This document shows, piece after piece, positions 1 through 10,220 of a DNA stretch of 64,000 nucleotides (position 1 is the stretch's first letter; each line of letters starts with the position of its first letter). The translations under genes and the position numbers were made by a program. Origin of the DNA: Prorocentrum cordatum (lineage: Eukaryota > Sar > Dinophyceae > Prorocentrales > Prorocentraceae). The stretch spans positions 456,475 to 520,474 of the forward strand of contig CAUYUJ010007247.1 of NCBI GenBank assembly GCA_963575745.1, read 5' to 3'. The notes under the pieces are model-generated. The model was not told the origin of the DNA, did not search any database, and saw nothing but the letters and a program-made list of their open reading frames with translations.

Positions 1-2233
1 ACCAAGGACTCGCCGGGGGCGCGCCGTACGCCTCCTCGGTCCCCCGAGGGTCGCCCGGGAGTATCGGGCAGACCTTCACGAGTAAGGGCTCCTGGAGCCA
101 CCCGTGATGGGCGATCCGATCGCCCGGGGCTCCGCGGTCGGCAGACCGTGAGCGTCCGCTGGCCCTTGCTTCCGCGGAGCGCGAACGACGCGGCTGCGGC
201 CCAGAGGCTAAGGCCTGCACCCCCGAGGGCTCAACATCGACGGATGGGGCCACGGCGGGCGGTGGCGGTGCAGCGGGCGGGGGGTAGACCGGCCCGGGCG
301 CTAAGCCAACTCCATCGGCGGCATGCGCGGTCCAATCGCGCGCCCTGGCGGGGCTTGGGGCCCGCACTCGCATGCGACGGCGCAGGCCCCCGAGGATCCC
401 AGGTTGGACCGTCGCTTCGACGCGCACGGTGTGACCCTCGTCCCGTCGGAGGTGTTCCCCGCACATCGGGGCCCCCCCACAGCTACCCTTCGCCATGCGG
501 AGGCAAGTGGGGAGGCTGCATTTGCGGCCGACCAGGGTAGACCGGTACTTCTGCGCATGGTGGGCGCAGAGGTGCACCTGTGCATTGAGGCAATGCCCCG
601 GCCGGGGGACGTCCGACACCTCTGCGTCCTCCTGTAGCAGAACAGTCGCCTCCTGCATCCCTCGGTCGCCGCACCCCTCCGGCTGGAGGGGGCGTGCGCC
701 ACCTGCGAGCTGCGCCCCAACTTGTGCGGCTTGGCAGGGGCGCTCCTCCGCCTCCACCTCGCTCTCCGAATCGATGTCCAGGCGGCGATAGCCCGTGGCG
801 TCGGTGATGTAGCGGGGCTCCGGCCGGCCCCGGCACAGCCATCCAAGTACCGACCAGGGTGAGCAAAGCAGCCACTTGGCGACCCCGAATACCTTCCGGA
901 GTCCCACGCCGACTGCCCGGCAGGCTGTGGCCTTTCCGTGCTCAGCCAAGTCCACGATCTGTGTGTGGTCAATGGCCGCGTACTGGTCGACATGCATGGG
1001 GTGCGCCACTGGACAGGAGGCGCACTCGACGGCACGGCATAGATGCACGTTCCCTGTCTCCTCGAGGTTCAGCCGCCACTTACGACTGGTGCACCCCAGA
1101 ACCTGCCCGATCTTGATGTTGAGCCCGTGGCGGTCCAGTCGGTACCGGTCCGCGAAGTTGCAGCTGATGCGGGCCACCTGCCCGTGCTTGCGCAGAAGCA
1201 CGTGGTTGTGCGCCCGATTGGTTCCCCGGCCGCGGACCCCCTTTGTGTAGAACTCCGTTTCCGCCGCGCCGCCCAAGCCCGGCCCGCGCCAGCGCACCAG
1301 CAAGGGGGTCGGAGGGGGCGGGGGGAGATGGGCGCCGGGCCCATCGCCTCCGCGTCGCTGGCAGCACCGGGTAATCTGGTACCACGCCCAGCGGAGTCCC
1401 CCGGCTGCCCACAGCATAGGCTGGGCTGCGGTGTTGACGATGAAGGCCAGGGCACCCAACACGAACGTGAAGATGCCTAAGGCGAAGCAAAGGACCGCGG
1501 TCTCCCACCAGTACCCGAGCATCTTAACGCCCAGGCGGTCGATGGCGGATCCAATCCATCCGCCGCTCGTGCGGATCGTGCCAGTGTGGTCGGGGGAGCT
1601 CACCCACGCTCCGTAGCCCACGAACTCGAAGACCCAGGCTGCGAATCCCCAACCGGGACCTGGCCCCGCCTCCGGGGGCGGGGTAGGTGGCGGCGGCGGC
1701 GGTGGGGGTACGTTCCGGCCAGCCCACCAATGGGGCAGGTGCGGGACCCAACCACTCCACCCCCAATACCCGTCCAGCCCGCGCGGCGGGTCAGGCTCGC
1801 CATCGCCCGTCCGGTTTCCCGGGGCGGACGGCTGCCCAGGCGCGCCCGCGGGCTCGTCGTTCCCTCCGTATGCCGGCGTAGCTGGGCTACCCGTGGGCTC
1901 GCCCTCGCCTACGCGCCCGATGCCCGCGGGTGTGGTCGTTGTGGTCGACCCTGACCGCGGCGGCGCAAGGGCGCCCGGCGCCCCCGGGGGCTTGGCCTGC
2001 GGCCCTCGCCCCTTTCCCCCTGCAGGCGCGGGCTTGGCGGGCGGTCCTCGCCCCTTGCCTTGCCCCCCACCGCCTGGCGGCAGCGCTGTCGGCCCGGGCA
2101 GGGCTGACGGCGTCGGCGCTGGGACCTCATTTCCCCCGCGCCCGAACGGCAGCCAGCCAAGTGCCCCTTGGACCGTGAAAGCACCGCCCGTAACCAAGAT
2201 CATCAGGTGCGCTCCCAGGAAGCCCACAGCCAT
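1..2233 (-). CDS. Partial large ORF, predicted membrane protein of unknown function (3' end outside window)
   Basis: The minus strand is open from an ATG at 2233 to the left edge, about 744 codons without a stop. A TAG in the same frame near 2250 lies just upstream, so this ATG is the first available. In order it shows a hydrophobic start (MAVGFLGAHLMILVTG), a Gly/Pro-rich linker, a Trp-rich patch at about 1719-1775 (YWGWSGWVPHLPHWW), a proline run and a clear membrane segment at about 1432-1500 (AVLCFALGIFTFVLGALAF). A CCQRR motif follows. Further on are CRAVECASCPVAH near 1010-1040 and a Cys/His cluster at about 480-610 (LCAHH, KCSLPTC, MCGEHL). I recognise no family. The membrane segment followed by a CCQ motif resembles the layout of LINE ORF2 at 46.4-46.6 kb, so it may be an accessory ORF of another retroelement; that is inference. 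Confidence 0.6.
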   Translation of the reverse strand, partial: MAVGFLGAHLMILVTGGAFTVQGALGWLPFGRGGNEVPAPTPSALPGPTALPPGGGGQGKGRGPPAKPAPAGGKGRGPQAKPPGAPGALAPPRSGSTTTTTPAGIGRVGEGEPTGSPATPAYGGNDEPAGAPGQPSAPGNRTGDGEPDPPRGLDGYWGWSGWVPHLPHWWAGRNVPPPPPPPPTPPPEAGPGPGWGFAAWVFEFVGYGAWVSSPDHTGTIRTSGGWIGSAIDRLGVKMLGYWWETAVLCFALGIFTFVLGALAFIVNTAAQPMLWAAGGLRWAWYQITRCCQRRGGDGPGAHLPPPPPTPLLVRWRGPGLGGAAETEFYTKGVRGRGTNRAHNHVLLRKHGQVARISCNFADRYRLDRHGLNIKIGQVLGCTSRKWRLNLEETGNVHLCRAVECASCPVAHPMHVDQYAAIDHTQIVDLAEHGKATACRAVGVGLRKVFGVAKWLLCSPWSVLGWLCRGRPEPRYITDATGYRRLDIDSESEVEAEERPCQAAQVGAQLAGGARPLQPEGCGDRGMQEATVLLQEDAEVSDVPRPGHCLNAQVHLCAHHAQKYRSTLVGRKCSLPTCLRMAKGSCGGAPMCGEHLRRDEGHTVRVEATVQPGILGGLRRRMRVRAPSPARARDWTAHAADGVGLAPGPVYPPPAAPPPPAVAPSVDVEPSGVQALASGPQPRRSRSAEARASGRSRSADRGAPGDRIAHHGWLQEPLLVKVCPILPGDPRGTEEAYGAPPASPW

Positions 2234-2341
2234 GGCACCACAGACGCGCTACCTAGTCCGCGGACTAGCACGGCTGTGGTTGTGGCCGCCCCGCGGCCCC
2301 CCGGAACACCCGCGCGTCGGCCAGAGCCGAACGCTACGGAC

Positions 2342-2354
2342 CCAAAATGGCTAC
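2342..2354 (-). other. Spliced-leader-like 13-mer upstream of the 1-2233 ORF
   Basis: On the minus strand GTAGCCATTTTGG matches 13 consecutive bases of the dinoflagellate spliced leader core. The bases after it (GTCCGT) match the leader only partly. It lies about 110 bases upstream of the ATG at 2233, on the same strand. It could be a retroposition relic or chance. Confidence 0.3.
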
Positions 2355-2398
2355 CTGAGCCCACACCCCCTCCCACTTAACCTGCAGTCTACAACCAA

Positions 2399-3868
2399 TC
2401 AGACTATACAATCGAGCACCAAATGGTATGCAGTGCCCGGGAAGACTCTCACCAATCGGATTTCATGTGCTGTTTTGTCGACATGCTCATCGCTGAGGGC
2501 GGCAACGCCCGTGGATGGATACACAAAATTGTGTCCACAGCAAAAGGCTTGCATGGCCTCTTTCCACCATTCGTGTCCCAGCGCAGACATATGCAACACA
2601 GCTCTCGTTCCAAGGATGACGATCTTGACAGCGCGCTCTATCAATCCATTTGTCTGTGGGCGATGAGGCGTGCTAGTGTCATGTCTCCATCCCAGCTGGC
2701 GGCATGCCTTCTGAAGCTCTCCAGAATTATCTGGGTAGATGTGCTTCACTTCGTCGTTTGCGGCGATGAACTGCTGGAAGGATGCCTTCGTAGTAACTGC
2801 GTCTTTGTGCAAGGCCGGGTACGCCATGAAGATGCCGGTGTATCTGTCGGGCACGACGAGTGCGTACTTGTCGCCGTGTTTATCAGCGGCATCATCTTTG
2901 GCCAAAACGATGTGGTCGGCAGTCAGCGCATCCCCGAATTTCTTCGGGACACAAACCTCGTAGGCTGTGTCCTCATCCGTGGGGGCTGCCGGTGAATGTG
3001 GTTTGCGCTGTCGTCTGCACGGGGCGTTCTGCGCCGCGGTGCGAGAGCAGATCTCACAGTCTGGATGTTTCGGACTGTGGGTCATGCAGTGCATAGGGCC
3101 AATCGGCTTCTTCTGTCGGTTTGGAAGAACGCGGTCACCATCGGAGCGCACCTGAGCAGGCGTCTCCACCGGCAGATCCTCGAGGGAAGTCGACGTATTG
3201 TCGGTATCTGCTTGAGCCGTGCCTGGGGTGTCCCCGCAGGTCTTGGTAGGCCCCCCGCATGTGCGAGGGGAACACTGTTGCGGAGACGGAAGCGAGTCGC
3301 TGCGTGCATCCACGCTTGACTCGGCGTTATCTTTGTCGGGGGGTTCTTCGACCACAAGGGTCCGTGCTCCTCCTCCCTCGCCGACATGTTGTCTCTTGGG
3401 GCAGGTCCCATGGTGGGGCCGTGGCTCGGATGTCGGTGGTGACTGCTCTGGGTCCTTGCAGCACCAGCATATGTCGTGGCAGCGTGTAGAAGAACGCTTG
3501 TGCCTACGACGTCTGGGTGCTGATGAAGTGCACAATCGTGGTGGTGGTATCTTCACAAGATCGTCGAGGCGTAGTTCTGGAACTCTGTTGTTGACGGGAA
3601 CCTTGCACCACTGGCCCCCCGGATCCTGCAGCATGTAGCCCAGGTCGGGGTCCCAAAGTTGCCGCGAGCCATCAACTTCAATGAGTTGTCCAACTGATAA
3701 TAACGATGGGCAACCTGGTAAGGCAAGGGCTGTACTCTTCAAGCCTACCTCGGGTAGCTGGATGTCGTAGTGCTCGTTGACAGTACGATCACCATTGGCT
3801 GTTTCCAGAATGTGTTCATCGCGAATAGATATGCGATCAGATTCGGTCTGCGTAACGTAAACTAGTTC
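2399..3868 (-). pseudogene. Copia protease C-terminus, pre-integrase zinc motif and integrase core
   Basis: The frame is open from about 3868. It begins with protease-type sequence (ILETANGDRTV, then PSLLSVGQLIEVDG), so it continues the protease that starts in the neighbouring frame at 3862. A Ser/Pro-rich linker follows, then an H-H-C-C pre-integrase motif (HCMTHSPKHPDCEIC). The integrase core has its three acidic residues visible: Asp in TADHIVLAKDD, Asp in YPDNSGE and Glu in NGLIERAV. The reading ends at a stop in the usual DKTPYE-like region (here DKTAHEIRL). Integrase would insert the element cDNA. The only long initiation codon in frame is a TTG at 3742, which splits the protease and is unlikely to be a real start. 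Confidence 0.75.
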
Positions 3869-6230
3869 TTATCCTGAATATGGTGCGCAGATCCACTGTC
3901 GAGAACCCAGGAGCGTGTCAGTGCGGCTGTCGATCGTGGTGGGTCGACTTTCTGAGTCGCCACTGACTCCTGATGCGTCTCGGAAGACTCTGTGGTAGAG
4001 TCGTCGGAACCTGTGATCGCAATTGGTGTCTCCACCGACACCTGGTCGTGTTGGTAGTCGTGTAGGTCCTTATACCATGACTTAGCCTCCCGTTGACAAC
4101 GGTGTAGGGCGTCTGCACTCTGTTTCCACCACCATTGCGGCAGCGGATCTGGTACTTTGACGGTGTCGCCCTCGTTTGGCTTCTCAATCCACTTGTCGAG
4201 AGTGGACTTGCCAGAAAAGATGCACGGGTAGTATTCCACGGTATGTGTGCCCAAACGTATCCGACGCCGTGGTTCGGTAGATGCTGTCTTGGCCTTGTGG
4301 ATGGCCATGAGTGTCTTGTCGCAGATGACGCAACTGCGGTCGGAGTGGCGCGGGCGACGATAGGTAGCGGGAGAGCGTGCCCTGAACTGAGGGGAGCCAC
4401 GGGAAGAACCTCGGCTCGTGGAACGTCGGTCACGTCCTCTGTCGCTGCCATATGATCTGTCGCGGCCACGTGGACTGCCACTTCCTCCGCCACGCCCGTC
4501 TCGTCCTCGGGAAAATGATCGTGATGATCTATCATATCGGCCTCTCGATTGACTGCGAGAGTCGGTAAATTTCCTGGAGGAGGATCGAGATCGGTCGTAG
4601 TGGCGTCTGTTGTCACGTCGGTTGTATGAGCCCCCCGCATTCCGGAACCCCCCGCGTTGTGGAGAGCATCTGCTCCCTGATCCGCGGGATGGTGGGCGAC
4701 CACGGCTGTCCTGACTGGAAGTCCGTGGGCGGCTGGGGCTTCGCTCAGGTGTCTTCGCACCAGGTGCCAGGTGAGCGTACTTGCATGTGTCGCTCTTGTG
4801 GCACTTGTTCTGTGTGAAGAAGCTGCACTGCGCCATGTGCGGGAAGTTGCGCTTGTCTCCACGTGCGCAGGCACTGCGCTTGGCGAACTCGAAGCAGAAC
4901 GGCTTCGATCCTGGCTTTTTGAAATTCGCAGGGGCTGAGGCGCTCCGGCGAGCATTGCTGCCAGCGTTCGATGCTCGGGAAGATCTGCCGTCCTTCCCGC
5001 CCCTGGAAAAGGTATGTAAAGCCTTGCAGCGGTCACCATTGCGACAGTTGCCCTTCTCCCAGGCAGCGCAGATGTTCACCTGGGAACGGTTTTCGTACTC
5101 GTACCTTAGTCTATTTTGATTATTCTCGAATTGTTTGAGCTCCAGCACGTCGAGGGCGCACTGTCGGAGCCAATCATAGGTACGATTTGGGTCGCTTATC
5201 TTCATGCGCTGGTACTCGTACATATCCTGCTTCATCCAGGCATGTCGGAGAATCTGTGTGCGAAACAGAGATTCCAAAATCTGCGGGTCGGGTGCCTCTC
5301 TGCAATCCAACAATAAAGCGTCCCAGTCGGTAATGAATCGCTGCCAATCTTCATCTCTCATCCTCAGTTCTTCGAGGCGCTCAAAATCGTGTCGGTCGTC
5401 ATCAACCTCAGTCACTTTGTAGGGCTGCAGGATGTGCCAGTAGATCTGGCGCCCTTTCAGCATGCGTCCTGCTCTGTGCTCTCTGGCCTCGATGAACCTG
5501 ATCTGGTAGCGCAGATCGGAGGACAAGATGTCGCTGAGAGCGGTGGCGAGTTTGCAATCGATGCTCTCAAAGTCTCCGCTGTCTTGTAAGTCCTCAAAGG
5601 TGCACTCTGGCTGTTCAGCCACGCGCAGGAAGGCGTATGCTTTGGATGGGCGCCCTGAAAAGGCCCCAAAGTTCTCCCGTGCTTTTTGTTGCCACTCGAG
5701 CAACTGCGTGATCTTAGGCAAGACAGGGACTCTGACAGTGTCTGACTCTTTGATAGGAGTAGTAGTGTTGACCGTAACCAAAGATAATGGTGATGATGGT
5801 ATCGGTACACCGTCGGTAGTTGGTTCTGTGCGCACGGGAGACACATGGCGTGTCCGTGCTGAAGCTGCCGCGGAGGCTGCTCCTGGTGACGTACGTCCTT
5901 GTTGTCCTGCAGAAGCTCGCAGTGCTTCAGCGGACGCTGCCGTCGGCCTGGAGAGGCCGGGCGTAGGCTGAATATCAAGCGTAGTGTCATTGGTTTGGTC
6001 AACAAGTAGATTTGTCCAGTTCGTCATGTCCTCGTGTATTTGGTCCACTTTTTGGCGTGCAGAATCGTCGGGGTCCCGAGAGCGTTGGGAATGCCGATCA
6101 AGTCGTTGCTCGTAGGCTCGGAGACGGGCGTTGTGTGCCTCCGTTTCACCTTCCAGACGTGTGAGACACTCCTCGACACGTACCTTTTCAGCATCTCTTT
6201 CTCTCACGAATGACCCGGGAGAGCTCAGAC
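3862..6230 (-). pseudogene. Copia gag C-terminal half with three CCCH fingers, RS-rich tail and protease start
   Basis: Coherent sequence begins about 6230 (RERDAEKVRVEECLTRLEG), continuing the coiled coil of the neighbouring frame. An alpha-helical gag core follows at about 5.1-5.75 kb. Then come three CCCH-type fingers: a canonical C-X7-C-X5-C-X3-H at about 5010-5074 (CAAWEKGNCRNGDRCKALH), a second at about 4838-4905 whose third Cys is Arg (CFEFAKRSACARGDKRNFPH), and a third canonical one at about 4775-4845 (CSFFTQNKCHKSDTCKYAH). After them is a long Arg/Ser/Gly tail (about 4360-4720) like an SR protein. The C-terminus WVLDSGSAHHIQDKN carries the Asp-Ser-Gly of an aspartic protease and then hits a stop at 3862; the protease continues in the next frame. 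Role: RNA packaging and particle assembly. Confidence 0.75.
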
Positions 6231-6766
6231 TGCGCGTGGTCCGCCGCCATCTTAACCTCCTGCAACCTGTCAGTGAGGCGGGCGAAATCGTAAAACGTTG
6301 GAGGAGATCCCAGCTGGCCAATCTGGGCTCGTCTGACACGCAACTCTGCCAGGGCGTCCTGTACATCAGGTAAACGCTGCTCGATTTCAGAGATCCAGTT
6401 AGCGAGGGGCTGCACGACAGCGTCGGTCGCATCAAGCCGTTGAGCGATAACTCTCTCAGCATTTTGCAACGTGTCGATCAGGGTCGACGAGTTGGTGTTC
6501 GCTTGAGTGCGAAGCGTCGCAGTAGTGTCGTCCATGTGGGATCGAAGATCATTGAGTTGGGACTGGACGTCGCCGAGATCGTGTGCCTCAGCTGGAAGCG
6601 GTCGGTTTCGGAGCTGGTCGTGGATCTCGCCATGTAGGATCCTGACCGCTGAAACGCGTGTGTCGCGGACGAGCACAAGCTGTTGCTCCATCTGCGCAAG
6701 GTAGTTGCGCAGGTGCTCGACCGTCGCTGACCGTTCACCTGAGTATGACATATCGATCGCGGTCAA
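6188..6766 (-). pseudogene. Copia gag coiled-coil segment (middle frame)
   Basis: About 190 codons of heptad-rich sequence (VEHLRNYLAQMEQQLVLVR, then DVQSQLNDLRSHMDDTTATL, then RLTDRLQEVKMAADHAQSEL). It overlaps the gag N-terminal frame at 6735-6766 and the C-terminal frame at 6188-6230. The three frames give one sensible gag if two single-step frame changes are allowed. The long coiled coil suggests a multimerising gag. Confidence 0.65.
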
Positions 6767-7643
6767 CCTGGAACTGCAGCTTACCCAAGATACGACGATC
6801 TTCAGCGATCCTGGAATCTATGATCGCAAAGGCGCCGTCGAAATCTTGACGTCGAGCAGCAGCGTTGGCAACGTTCGTCTGAACGCTCTGCATCAATCCA
6901 GAATACTGCCTGGACACGAAGGTTTCAACCTGGTCCCGCAGCTCAGCGATCTCACCTGCAGCGGACGTCGCCGCCAGCAGGTCGTCTGAGAGGGAGAAGT
7001 GCGGAGCGTCAGCTCCCTGTTGCATCCTCTCGCGAGGAGTGCATGGCCTCTGAGAGGCAGCACGCGGGTTCGACCTATTCTCGTCGTAGGGGCCTGTGGC
7101 CTCACGACGGTTACGCAAGGACGAGCTGCGGCTAGGGCCGTGTGCGTGTGGTGTCTGACGAGATGATACATTGGGGTACTGCGTCTGCGGCTGTGCCGCC
7201 GCTAGTCTACCGAGCTCCTCGAAAGCGGCAACGTGCTCCGACACGGGAACGGTCGCAGGACTGGTCAGGCCAGCACTGGGGTTCCATCGGCGGGAAACGC
7301 GGAAGCGCCCTGGAGTAGAGTGACCAGCGGGGCTTGCGCCCGACGCAGTTGGGACTGCCCCCGACGGAAGAGGAGATGGAGGATCGAAGGCAGGCGTGTG
7401 GAATCCTCCATTGCCTGCTCCTACTCCTTCTCCTGTCCCCCCGCGGGCGGCGTGGCGTTGAAGCTCAGCAGCTAGCCGCGCCTCGGGTCCGTCTGAGCTG
7501 GGGGGGGGGGGGGGGGTATCGGGGACACCCGCGCGGTCACCTCTAAGGCTCTCCAACTCATCACCGAGCCGTCGCGCCGTCGGAGAGCTCGGACGCGAGG
7601 CCCCGACGGATCCCTTACGACGCATGCGCCGCTCGGGCTCCAT
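6735..7643 (-). pseudogene. Copia gag N-terminus, Pro/Ser/Arg-rich
   Basis: ATG at 7643, with no longer frame upstream. The first 200 residues are low-complexity (Pro, Ser, Ala, Arg), with a poly-Pro run encoded by a G homopolymer at about 7500-7515 that is prone to slippage or sequencing error. From about 7000 down it becomes helical (AGEIAELRDQVETFVSRQ and later QDFDGAFAIIDSRIAEDRR). The reading continues in the next frame at about 6766. Probable N-terminal region of the gag of element A. Confidence 0.6.
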
Positions 7644-7695
7644 CGATGCCGCGTGCGAGATCGCGACGCGGGCTTCGGTGAGCAGTGAGCTTTAA

Positions 7696-7709
7696 GGGCT
7701 GATAACCTG
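7696..7709 (-). other. Possible primer-binding site / LTR boundary of element A
   Basis: About 55 bases upstream of the gag ATG the minus strand reads CATACACA then GGTTATCAGCCC. The second part resembles the initiator-tRNA primer site of copia elements with one extra base, and the LTR would end in CA just before it. No matching second LTR is visible, because the element is truncated. Confidence 0.2.
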
Positions 7710-8160
7710 TGTATGGGGTTGGAGTATAAAGGTACAGAACCCCTGATCCGTTGGTAGAGGATAGGAGGGAAAGATGGATATCTTTTCCTCCTGCACGATC
7801 AAAGGTCCGATCGATACCAATCCAATGCCTGAGCCCAAACGGCCAGGGGCAGGAGAGTGAGGATAAGGAGTAGATATGCGGGTATCATACGGGTTCTATT
7901 CACAGCCCCGGGGGGTCCCCGGATTCTCCCCGGCACCCGCCCCGACCCCCCTGTGGAGTCAAGATGTTTTTTGGGGGCCCACTAGAAAAACAGCAGCCTT
8001 CGCTGTTAAGTACAAATCAGTCGTCGGAGCTCCAAAACGCTATGATTTACAATGCTTATGTATTTCCCGAGATCGAACACATTATAAAGCACAGCATTTG
8101 GGAATTCCGAAGGTTGAATAACGCTGCGTGCTTCATGTGGCAAGGCGCCCGACACCAACA
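7710..8160. other. Gap upstream of element A, no gene seen
   Basis: Moderately AT-rich for this window. It could hold the 5' LTR of element A, but with no second LTR to compare I cannot define its ends. I see no supported ORF. Confidence 0.3.
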
Positions 8161-8266
8161 GCATAAAAAAAACAAAAAAACGCGTCACGCGTTGTATGTT
8201 TGTGTTGTCGGTTGTTGTTTTCCCCCTGGTTTATATTTAAATACCCCTCCATCCAAAAAGCCCGTT

Positions 8267-8515
8267 GCAACCCGCCACGAAACGAATCCTTGCGCACCCC
8301 GCCACAAAAAATCAACCTGCAATCCGCAACAACAAATGGTTGTAATATGCAACAGCAAAATATTGGTTTCTGCACTCCGCTACAAAAAGATCTTCAATTC
8401 GCCACGTAAGGCATCAGCATGTAACCGACGGCAGAAATAATCAATGTGCAAAAACAATATTGCAATCCGCCAAGGAAGGAGTCAACATGCAATCCACACC
8501 TATAGAAATCGCCAG
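8267..8515. repeat. Degenerate about 25-28 bp tandem repeat, AT-rich
   Basis: About ten imperfect units related to TGCAAYCCGCCACAAAAA recur, for example at the starts of blocks near 8267, 8292, 8319, 8346, 8371, 8396, 8460 and 8488. Unit length varies. Not protein-coding as far as I can see. Confidence 0.5.
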
Positions 8516-9480
8516 GACCCAACGCGATCGCAGAAAAAATGCGCACTTGCAGGAAAAGCAAAAAATAAAAACGACAAACCAAAAACAACACATCGTGACA
8601 TGAAAGCCAGATTTTGACCTTACTGGGCACCCCCCTAAGCGGGCCGCGAAGGGGTCGAGAGTTTCGTGGTCGTTGACCCCAGCGGTGGAGGCGGCGCATG
8701 AGCTCTGGTCGCCGAGGGCATCGTCGGTCCGCGCCAAGCCGATCAAACCCACCGACATATGGAATGCGTTCGAGGATATGGGTACAATGGCGGCATCACC
8801 CCCCTCAGAACCCAGAGTCTTTTCCCGGCCACGCGCTAGAGCGCGCGAGGCAGGGGGGCCACCAACGCCCGCCGCAATAAACTACACACCCGCACGAGGC
8901 GGGGCGGTCGCTATCAGGGCAGGGCTGGGCCCCTTCCGCGCGAGACCTGTCGCGCGCGAAGGAATGCAAAAGACAGGGCGGCTAGAGGGCGGACCCCTTC
9001 CCGAGCATCCGCTGGCAAAGGCGGCAAGAATGAACGCAGGGCGATGATGAATGGTTTGCCGCCCCCCACAAGTCCACCACTCGCGTGTCGACGCCGGCGC
9101 CTTGAGCCGAAAGGGGCCGCGGTGGCCCAGTTAAGGGCGCGAAAGGCAGGTATATCAGTCACTGAGACAGGAGAAAAAATAAACCGTCGGGCAGACGGGC
9201 CTGCCCCAGCTAGACGCCGGGCCGCGTGCGCCGCTCACTCTTTCCCCCAGTTGTCGCGCCAGCGTTTTCGTTGGTGTCCAGCGCGTCGCTTAGCATGTCG
9301 CCCATCCGTCGTCGCACGCATGCATTCCTGAATGGGTTCTCTGATGGTGTGAAAACCGTTCGATCGGGAGAAAAGGACACCAATCCCGCTCCCAAGCCTT
9401 CAAACAAACATGCTGCTTCCAAGGCGAATCCAGCCGCGAGGCCGAAGGGCCAAGGAGAATAACTAACACTACCTTGCGCA
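8516..9480. other. Gap, no supported feature
   Basis: GC-rich sequence with only short overlapping frames on both strands and no recognisable motif. I see nothing that supports a gene. Confidence 0.4.
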
Positions 9481-9499
9481 ATGCCCAACCGCGTGCAGT

Positions 9500-9900
9500 T
9501 GCGAAGATCGCGGGGGCGTGCATCTTCTTCGGTGGAGCTCGCTGTGGGGCCCGAAACGTGTGAAGGGCGTGCCCGAACGGGCGCGGTGGTGCCATGCGGG
9601 CGCAGCCGCCGGGGCCGTGAGTGCAGCTCCATGCGGGGCCGCGGAACGCGTGGTGGGTGTGCCGAAGCGCGCGCGGTCGTGCCATGCGGGCGCTGCCACT
9701 GGGGCCTGAGGTGCACGTACTTATGGGGCCCGAAACGTGTGAGTGGTGTGCCGAAAAAAAAGGCGCGGTTGTGCCGTGCGGGCGCTGCCGCTGGCGCCTC
9801 CGGTGGACATCCCTATGGGGCCTGAAACGTGTGAGGGGTGTCTCGAAACGGGTGCGGCGTTGCCGTGCGGGCGCTGCCTCTGGGGCCTTGCGGCAGGGGC
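9500..9900. repeat. About 90-bp tandem repeat, four units (family also at 53.9 kb)
   Basis: The motif GCCRTGCGGGCGC recurs at about 9591, 9681, 9773 and 9862, spacing 89-92 bases. Each unit also carries a CGAAACGTGTGA-like segment. As 90 is a multiple of three, the repeat produces periodic but meaningless peptide in several frames. The same family occurs as three units at 53875-54135. Confidence 0.75.
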
Positions 9901-10059
9901 TCGACCGTAAGAAACCTTCCACAAGGAACCCAAACCTGAGACCCCAAGACATCAATTGATTTTTGGCGTGCGAATGTCGCGCTTTCCCCAGCATAAACAT
10001 CGAAACCCAAGAAACCCAGGGCACCCTGGAAGCAAGCAGCGTGTTTCTTGGCATGGGTC

Positions 10060-10220
10060 TCCGCTGTAGGTGGAGCTCCATTGTCACTGAACTATGGACA
10101 CGTGGATCTGGCGGGTCGAAAGCGCGAGGAATGGGGGGGCACTTTTCCGGGGCACGGGCTCCTGAGCACACAGCGCGAATCGCACCTGAGCCAAACTGGC
10201 TATACCACGGGGACAACGCG
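10060..10220 (-). repeat. Dispersed repeat copy 1, containing a spliced-leader-like relic
   Basis: The block starting near CACTGAACTATGGACACRTGGATC is also present at 53680-53830, with high similarity by eye. On the minus strand it contains TAGCCAGTTTGGCTCAGG at 10185-10202, which matches 16 of 18 bases of the spliced leader segment TAGCCATTTTGGCTCAAG. Both copies lie beside the 90-bp tandem repeat, though on different sides of it. Confidence 0.65.

Larger units (their letters stand above)
2399..7710 (-). mobile_element. Ty1/copia-like retroelement A, 5' half (gag-protease-integrase), decayed and truncated
   Basis: A gag with CCCH fingers, an Asp protease motif (DSGSAHHI), an HHCC pre-integrase region and a DDE integrase core follow one another on the minus strand. 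This is the gene order of Ty1/copia elements. At least three frame changes (near 6.75, 6.2 and 3.87 kb) separate the parts. No RT or RNase H follows: the integrase ends in a stop at 2399 and an unrelated ORF begins about 165 bases further on. The frameshifts may be decay or assembly errors. Confidence 0.8.

Noticed and set aside
9103-9121. CTTGAGCC followed by GAAA, resembling an antisense spliced leader
   Set aside because: Only about 13 of 19 bases fit and nothing around supports it.
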